Of a DNA stretch of 64,000 bases, positions 59,071-64,000 are shown piece by piece. The position numbers and the translations under genes were made by a program. The notes under the pieces were generated by a model that was given only the letters and a program-made list of their open reading frames with translations, was not told the origin of the DNA and did no database searches. The DNA comes from Amycolatopsis regifaucium (GTDB lineage: Bacteria; Actinomycetota; Actinomycetes; Mycobacteriales; Pseudonocardiaceae): contig NZ_LQCI01000052.1 of assembly GCF_001613935.1 (NCBI RefSeq), positions 456,530-520,529 on the forward strand. Direction: 5' to 3'. Position 1 is the stretch's first letter. Each line of letters begins with the position of its first letter.

Positions 59071-60039
59071 GTGCCGTTCCAGAGCCTTGTAGCGCGTCTG
59101 CCGTATCCCTCGTCCGCGGTTCAGCGAGCGGTCGCGATCGCGGCGGTGATCGCGCAGGCCGGAATCGGGGTCACCGGTTCGGTCGTCCGGGTCACGGGTT
59201 CGGGCCTCGGCTGCCCGACGTGGCCGCAATGCGTCGAAGGCAGCATCGTCCCCGAGCCGCATCCCGAATTCGACGCGCTCAACCAATGGATCGAATTCAG
59301 CAACCGGATGCTGACCGGCGTCGTCATCCTCGTCGCCGCGTTGTGCGTGCTCACCGCGTGGCGCGTGCGGATCGAGCACCCGAGCCGCCGTCGCCTGGTG
59401 AAGCTGGCCTGGACGATGCCCGCGGGTGTGGTGCTGCAGGCCGTCGTCGGCGGCATCACCGTGCTCGCGAAGCTCGAATGGTGGACCGTCGCCCTGCACT
59501 TCCTGGCGTCCACTCCCCTGGTGTGGCTCGCGGTACTGCTGCTTCGCGCGTTCAACGAGGGTGACGAGCCCGCGCGCCTGCTGATCCCGGACGCGGGCCG
59601 CAAGACGCTGATCGTGCTCGCCGCGGCGATGTGGGCCGTGCTGGCGGCGGGCACCACCGTGACCGGGGCGGGCCCGCACGGCGGGGACCCCGGTACCCAC
59701 CGCCTGCAGGCCCCGATCGAGACGCTCACCCAGATCCACGGCGGGCTGCTGGTGGTCTACCTGATCGTGCTGGCCGTCTTCGGTCTCCAGCTGATGCGCG
59801 GGGAAACCCCGAAGCAGGTATGGCGGCGCTACACGATCGTGTGGGTGGTCGCGCTCGCCCAAGGCGTCCTCGGCTCGGTGCAGTACGCCCTGGGGGTGCC
59901 GGAGGCACTGGTCTCCCTCCACGTCCTCGGCTCCGCACTGGTGATCATCTCGACCGCCGCGCTGTGGTGCGCATCACGCGATCGTGGTCCCGTTCCGGTT
60001 TCTCAGGCCGCTGACCGGGAACTCGCCACTTCGACCTGA
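59071..60039 (+). CDS. ctaA: Heme A synthase (CtaA/Cox15 family)
   Basis: About 322 residues, eight helices. GTG 59071 is used (a TTG precedes it at 59068). The first extracytoplasmic loop has the Cys pair C48/C54 (GLGCPTWPQC). Of the four heme-binding histidines of B. subtilis CtaA, three are seen (VALHFLAS, TQIHGGLLV, VSLHVLGSA); at the first (IExxHR) this protein reads IEFSNR, with E75 kept and N78 in place of His. It converts heme O to heme A for aa3 oxidase. It follows the ABC transporter. Confidence 0.93.
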   Translation: MPFQSLVARLPYPSSAVQRAVAIAAVIAQAGIGVTGSVVRVTGSGLGCPTWPQCVEGSIVPEPHPEFDALNQWIEFSNRMLTGVVILVAALCVLTAWRVRIEHPSRRRLVKLAWTMPAGVVLQAVVGGITVLAKLEWWTVALHFLASTPLVWLAVLLLRAFNEGDEPARLLIPDAGRKTLIVLAAAMWAVLAAGTTVTGAGPHGGDPGTHRLQAPIETLTQIHGGLLVVYLIVLAVFGLQLMRGETPKQVWRRYTIVWVVALAQGVLGSVQYALGVPEALVSLHVLGSALVIISTAALWCASRDRGPVPVSQAADRELATST

Positions 60040-60153
60040 CCCACCGGCAAACCGGACGTAACCCCCGGGCGGCGTGCTCGCCAGACACTGCCCTTACGCT
60101 GCGTTCGGTGCCCCGCACGGGGGTCACCACCGAGTCGAGGCCCGAGGTGTCGT

Positions 60154-61101
60154 ATGACCGCCAGCACCGAGCCGGACGCACCGGCCAGTCCGTCCAAACC
60201 CCTGATCTCCCACCGGCGCGGCTCCGGGGAGATGCTGATCCTCAAGACCTTTCTGCTGGTCCCGTTCGTCGCACTGCTCGCCGCCGTGCCGATCGTGTGG
60301 GGCTGGGGCATGACCTGGGTGGATCTCGCGCTGGCGGTCGTGTTCTACACGATCGGCACGCTCGGGGTGACCGTCGGCTACCACCGCTACTTCACCCATG
60401 GCGCGTTCAAGGCCGGTCGTCCACTGCGGATCGCGCTGGCCATCGCCGGGAGCTTCGCGGTGCAGGGATCGGTCATCTTCTGGGTGGCCAGCCACCGCCG
60501 TCACCACGCCTTCGCCGACCGCGAAGGCGACCCGCACTCCCCCTGGCTGTTCGGGACGTCGCCCACGGCGCTGCTGCGCGGGTTCTGGCACGCGCACATG
60601 GGCTGGATGTTCGGCCGCGAGGTGACCAACTACGAGCGCTTCGCGCCGGACCTGGTGGCGGACAAGGACCTTCGCGTGGTGAACCGGTACTTCTGGCTGT
60701 GGATCACCCTCAGTCTGGCACTGCCCGCGATACTCGGCGGGCTGATCAGCTGGTCGTGGTGGGGTGCGGTGACCGGATTCTTCTGGGCCGGACTGGTCCG
60801 CATCGCGTTCCTGCACCACGTCACCTGGTCGGTGAACTCGATCTGTCACATGGTCGGCGAGCGCCCCTTCGCCAGCCGCGACAAGGCGGCGAACTTCTGG
60901 CCGCTGGCGATCCTGTCCATGGGCGAGTCGTGGCACAACTCCCACCACGCCGACCCGACCTGCGCGCGGCACGGCGTCCTGCGCGGCCAGCTCGACGTGT
61001 CGGCACGGGTGATCTGGCTGTTCGAGAAGTTCGGCTGGGCGCGGGACGTGCGGTGGCCGAAGCCTGAGCGCCTCGCCGCCAAGCGCGTGAAACCCGCCTG
61101 A
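60154..61101 (+). CDS. Acyl-CoA desaturase (membrane delta-9 type)
   Basis: A 315-residue integral membrane diiron desaturase. Its three His boxes are HRYFTH (77-82), HRRHH (114-118) and HNSHH in ESWHNSHHADPTCARHG. These bind the two irons. It inserts a cis double bond in a long acyl chain, like mycobacterial DesA3; an electron-donor partner is not encoded here. ATG 60154 follows GAGGTGTC. A family D palindrome lies 15 bp after the stop. Confidence 0.93.
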   Translation: MTASTEPDAPASPSKPLISHRRGSGEMLILKTFLLVPFVALLAAVPIVWGWGMTWVDLALAVVFYTIGTLGVTVGYHRYFTHGAFKAGRPLRIALAIAGSFAVQGSVIFWVASHRRHHAFADREGDPHSPWLFGTSPTALLRGFWHAHMGWMFGREVTNYERFAPDLVADKDLRVVNRYFWLWITLSLALPAILGGLISWSWWGAVTGFFWAGLVRIAFLHHVTWSVNSICHMVGERPFASRDKAANFWPLAILSMGESWHNSHHADPTCARHGVLRGQLDVSARVIWLFEKFGWARDVRWPKPERLAAKRVKPA

Positions 61102-61116
61102 CGCTGTCTCGCCCTC

Positions 61117-61178
61117 GCATTTCGTCCTCTAAACGCGTTCCTTGCGCGTGCAACTACCGCGTTTAGAGGACGAAATGC
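61117..61178. repeat. Family D palindrome (copy 3)
   Basis: Perfect 21-bp arms (GCATTTCGTCCTCTAAACGC plus G) around a 20-nt centre with TTGCGCGTGCAA. It lies between the convergent stops of the desaturase and ATP-grasp genes. Confidence 0.95.
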
Positions 61179-61196
61179 CCGGCCTCATGGCCGGGG

Positions 61197-62063
61197 TCAG
61201 GCGAGTTGCTGCCGGACTGCGGAAGCGAAACGCCACGCGGCGGAGGCGTCGGTCTGCCGGAAGCCGAGCGAAGGCTCGACGAGTTCGAGTTCCAGCAGCA
61301 GCGGCTTGCCGTCCGGTCCGGTGACGAGGTCGACGCGGGCGTAGAGCAGCTCCGCGCGCAGGATCCCCAGCAAGGCCGCGGTCGCGTCCAGCGCGTCTTC
61401 GGCCAGCGCGCGGAACGACGCGGGCGGTTGCGCGGGGGCGAGCTTTTCCGTGACGTACAAACCGGATTCGTCGAGTTCCCTGCCCAGCATCGCGGCCTTC
61501 GAGAACGCGTGCGAGTACACCCCGCCGAAGAACACCAGCGCGAGTTCGCCCGCGGTGTCCACACTGGACTGATACGGCTGCATCAGCGCGGTGCGCCCCT
61601 CTGCGTGGAGACGCCGCAGATGAGCCGCGGCGTCCTCGCCGGACGCGAACCTTCCCACACCCTGAGAGCCGGCACCGATCGCGGGCTTCAGCACGAAGTC
61701 GCCCTTGGGCCAGCGCGGGGCGTCGTCTCCCGGCGCGATCAGCGTGGTCGGCACGACCGCGACCCCGGCGTCACCGAGTTCGGCCAGATAGGACTTGTCG
61801 GTGTTCCAGCGCACGACTTCGGCCGCGTTGGCCAGCGCGGGCACGGATTCGGCCCAGGACAGGAACTCGTCGCGGCGCTCGGCGTAATCCCAGGTGGCAC
61901 GCAGCACGACGATGTCCGCGGCGCCGAAGTCGACGGTCGTGTCGTCCCAGGCGGCCCAGCGGGTCTTGAAGCCGAGGTCGGCCAGCGCCTCGGGAACCGC
62001 GTGTTCGTCGCCGTCGCTTTCCGGCAGCGCGGAACAGGCGACGAGGATCGCGGAACCGCTCAC
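61197..62063 (-). CDS. ATP-grasp domain protein
   Basis: A 288-residue protein from GTG 62063, which overlaps the stop of the upstream small gene by 4 bp. It has the glutathione-synthetase-like ATP-grasp pattern (WPKGDFVLKPAIGAGSQGVG, LYARVDLVTGPDGKPLLLEL, then ELVEPSLGF). It should ligate a carboxylate to an amine or amino acid with ATP; the product is unknown. It is in a two-gene unit with the 102-residue protein. Confidence 0.85.
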   Translation of the reverse strand: MSGSAILVACSALPESDGDEHAVPEALADLGFKTRWAAWDDTTVDFGAADIVVLRATWDYAERRDEFLSWAESVPALANAAEVVRWNTDKSYLAELGDAGVAVVPTTLIAPGDDAPRWPKGDFVLKPAIGAGSQGVGRFASGEDAAAHLRRLHAEGRTALMQPYQSSVDTAGELALVFFGGVYSHAFSKAAMLGRELDESGLYVTEKLAPAQPPASFRALAEDALDATAALLGILRAELLYARVDLVTGPDGKPLLLELELVEPSLGFRQTDASAAWRFASAVRQQLA

Positions 62064-62368
62064 TTCCCCGCCATCCGGCGGCGGTGCTCGGCGCCGATCT
62101 TGGTGGCCTTCACGGTCTCGCTGTCCCATTCGGCGGGTTCGAGGTCCTCGACGGCCTCGACCAGCGCCTCACCCGTCTCCACGGAGGGGACGACCACGTC
62201 ACCGAGGGCGCCGTCCGCGCCCACCAGGACGACCCGGGCCCCGGCCCGGCCGATGTTCTCCACCACCGCGCGCGACGGCTTCCCGTGCCGCTTCACGAAG
62301 TCGCGGGCGGCCGCGAGCTGGCGCGACGTGGGGGCGGCGGTCTCGGTCTTCTCTTCGGTCTCAGCCAC
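62060..62368 (-). CDS. Conserved small protein of unknown function (102 residues)
   Basis: A hydrophilic 102-residue protein from ATG 62368. The middle segment is RQLAAARDFVKRHGKPSRAV followed by VENIGRAGARVVLVGADGAL, and the end EHRRRMAGK is basic. I do not recognise a domain. Its stop overlaps the start of the ATP-grasp gene (GTGA), so it likely works with or regulates that enzyme. It is divergent from qor (95 bp). Confidence 0.75.
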   Translation of the reverse strand: MAETEEKTETAAPTSRQLAAARDFVKRHGKPSRAVVENIGRAGARVVLVGADGALGDVVVPSVETGEALVEAVEDLEPAEWDSETVKATKIGAEHRRRMAGK

Positions 62369-62463
62369 GGCCAGAGCTTAACCGCGGATGGCCCGTGACG
62401 CGGAATAACCGTGGCGTCGGCCATAGTTGTGCCGGTCGGAAAGACCTTGAACGAGGAGGATGT

Positions 62464-63435
62464 ATGCCCACGGCAGTGCAGATCCGGCGAACCGGCGGTC
62501 CTGAAGTCCTAGAGCCGGCGCGAGTCGAGGTCGGCGAACCCGGAGCCGGTGAACTGCTCGTGGACGTCGCCGCGGCGGGCGTCAACTACATCGACACCTA
62601 TCACCGCGAGGGCATCTACCCCGTCGACACGCCGTTCATCCTGGGCATGGAGGGCGCCGGCACGGTGGCCGCGATCGGGCCGGAGGTGACCGGTTTCGCC
62701 GTCGGTGACCGCGTCGCCTGGCAGGGCTCGCTCGGCAGCTACGCCCAGCGCCGTGTGCTGCCCGCCTCGATCGCGGTGAAGATTCCCGACGGCGTTTCCG
62801 AGGAGACCGCCGCCGCGACGATGCTCCAGGGTGTCACCGCGCACGCGCTGATCGCCTCGACCTACGAGGTCAAGGCCGGTGACGACGTCCTGATCCACGC
62901 CGCCGCCGGCGGGATGGGCCTGCTGCTGGTCCAGCTGGCCAAGGCACGCGGCGCGCGGGTGATCGGCACCGTCTCCACCGACGAGAAGGCCGAACTCGCC
63001 AAGCAGGCGGGCGCGGACGACGTCATCCGCTACGACCAGGTCGATTTCGCCAAGGCGGTCCGCGGACTCACCGACGGCAAGGGTGTCGCGGTGGTTTACG
63101 ACGGCGTAGGCAAGTCCACTGTGGACGGCAGCCTGGCGAGCCTGAAGATCCGCGGCCTGCTCGCCCTCTACGGCGCGGCCAGCGGCCCGGTGCCGCCGAT
63201 CGACCCGCAACTGCTCAACCGCAGCGGCTCGGTGTACCTCACCCGACCCACCTCCGCGCACTACGTGCTCACCCGCGAGGAACTGGAGTGGCGGGTGAAC
63301 GAACTCTTCGCCGCCGTCGGAGACGGCTCGCTGAACATCCGGATCGGCGGCCGCTACCCGCTGGCCGACGCCCGCCAGGCGCACGAAGACCTCCAGGGGC
63401 GGCGCACCACCGGCAAGCTCCTGCTGATCCCATGA
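62464..63435 (+). CDS. qor: NADPH:quinone oxidoreductase (zinc-independent MDR)
   Basis: A 323-residue medium-chain reductase with GAGGAGGA 5 nt before ATG 62464. It has the catalytic-domain start QIRRTGGPEVLEP, the Rossmann motif AAAGGMGLLLVQLAKA, and the QOR signature YDGVGKSTVDGSL. No structural-zinc Cys cluster is present, as expected for QOR. It performs one-electron or two-electron quinone reduction with NADPH. It overlaps the GNAT gene by 4 bp. Confidence 0.94.
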   Translation: MPTAVQIRRTGGPEVLEPARVEVGEPGAGELLVDVAAAGVNYIDTYHREGIYPVDTPFILGMEGAGTVAAIGPEVTGFAVGDRVAWQGSLGSYAQRRVLPASIAVKIPDGVSEETAAATMLQGVTAHALIASTYEVKAGDDVLIHAAAGGMGLLLVQLAKARGARVIGTVSTDEKAELAKQAGADDVIRYDQVDFAKAVRGLTDGKGVAVVYDGVGKSTVDGSLASLKIRGLLALYGAASGPVPPIDPQLLNRSGSVYLTRPTSAHYVLTREELEWRVNELFAAVGDGSLNIRIGGRYPLADARQAHEDLQGRRTTGKLLLIP

Positions 63436-63959
63436 CGGTGCGCTGGCCGGAGGAGGTCCGGCTCGAAGGTGAAGGGCTCGTCCTGCGGGACTGGGTGGAA
63501 GACGACATCGCGTTCATGCCCGGCCTGTTCGACAATCCCGCCGTCGCGCGCTTCACGCCGTTGCCTTCGCCGTTCGACGAGGTGGCGGCGAAAGGCCACT
63601 ACGAGAAGAGCCTCGCCCGCCGGGCTGAAGGTTCGGGGCGGCGGCTCGCCATCACCACCGACGGCGGCGAGCCGCTCGGTGAGGTGGTGCTGTTCCTGCA
63701 CGAGGAGGGACACGCAGAGCTCGGCTACGCGGTCGGACCGGCCCACCGGGGGCAGGACCTGGCGGCACGGTCCCTCCGGGTGCTCACCGCGTACGCGCTG
63801 GAACTCGGTCTCGGACCGCTCCGGCTGAAGATCGACGCGCAGAACGCGGCCAGCGAGGCCGTCGCCCGCCGCGTCGGCTACGTCCCGGCTGACGTTCCGC
63901 CGGAGATTAAGGTCGAGAAGGGGCTGGAGCGCACCCTGCGCACCTGGGAGTACGCGTGA
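63432..63959 (+). CDS. GNAT-family N-acetyltransferase
   Basis: A 175-residue RimJ/RimL-like acetyltransferase. The acetyl-CoA loop is AELGYAVGPAHRGQDLAARS and the following helix LKIDAQNAASEAVARRVGY. ATG 63432 overlaps the qor stop, so both are one unit. Substrate unknown. Immediately after its stop begins a family B palindrome that runs past the window end. Confidence 0.9.
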   Translation: MTVRWPEEVRLEGEGLVLRDWVEDDIAFMPGLFDNPAVARFTPLPSPFDEVAAKGHYEKSLARRAEGSGRRLAITTDGGEPLGEVVLFLHEEGHAELGYAVGPAHRGQDLAARSLRVLTAYALELGLGPLRLKIDAQNAASEAVARRVGYVPADVPPEIKVEKGLERTLRTWEYA

Positions 63960-63960
63960 A

Positions 63961-64000
63961 GTACATGATGGCCCCCTTCCTTGCGCCTAACGCAAGGAAG
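63961..64000. repeat. Family B palindrome (cut by the window end)
   Basis: The left arm is identical to that of the copy at 21071-21125; the loop is CCTAA and the right arm is visible only for ten bases. It starts one base after the TGA of the acetyltransferase gene. Confidence 0.93.

Overview
The window is high-GC actinobacterial chromosomal DNA. I place it in the Pseudonocardiaceae, most likely Amycolatopsis or a close relative. The reasons are the codon bias, frequent GTG starts, 4-bp ATGA/GTGA gene overlaps, an actinobacterial suf locus, an actinobacterial VLRF1 protein, an MptB-type mannosyltransferase, and many short intergenic palindromes. About 57 protein genes fill almost the whole window. 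I see no rRNA, tRNA, CRISPR array, prophage or complete insertion sequence. The taxonomic placement is an inference from gene content, not a measured match.

Layout. 1-5.3 kb: the end of a DinB-like metal-binding protein; a TetR/flavin monooxygenase pair; the remains of an NAD(P)-binding reductase facing a shortened MerR gene; a TPR protein; a crotonase/acetoacetate-decarboxylase-like operon. 5.5-9.7 kb: nrdA-nrdB, whose small subunit has Phe where class Ia enzymes have the radical Tyr (class Ic-like). 9.7-12.8 kb: a terminator, a 296-bp MITE-like element, a cobalamin riboswitch and metE. 12.8-24.5 kb: P450, a degenerate GGDEF/EAL protein, peroxiredoxin, acetyltransferase, LCP protein, hydrolase, SIS protein, DUF1232 protein, ABC exporter and a GT87-like membrane protein. 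24.5-35 kb: a small HTH protein, ABC-F ATPase, acVLRF1 peptidyl-tRNA hydrolase, a secreted subtilase-like protease, dGTPase, lycopene cyclase and an EAL-CBS-GGDEF protein.

35-42.6 kb is the most interesting accessory block. A sulfotransferase, an SDR and a DUF1214 protein form an operon facing an IclR regulator. A SnoaL-like protein faces cysD-cysNC, which make PAPS, the sulfotransferase co-substrate. Two sites resembling the KstR (steroid-degradation repressor) box sit in the two divergent promoter regions. 42.7-49 kb: a TetR/sensor kinase/response regulator set facing an MFS transporter across a perfect 30-bp palindrome, then an AarF/UbiB kinase and a YnfA protein. 49-63.4 kb: sufT-sufU-sufS-sufC-sufD-sufB-sufR facing mptB, an ABC transporter, ctaA, a desaturase, an ATP-grasp protein and qor. 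As I recall it, this order parallels the M. tuberculosis Rv1454c-Rv1466 region.

The whole window is sprinkled with short, near-perfect inverted repeats of at least four sequence families (A: GAAGGCCTCCTTCCC; B: GTACATGATGGCCCCC; C: GGTCGTGAGTGGCGATTC; D: TTCGTCCTCT). They nearly always lie a few bases to tens of bases from a stop codon. One extends a protein reading frame, one abuts a truncated gene, and one was split by the MITE-like element, which itself carries another copy.
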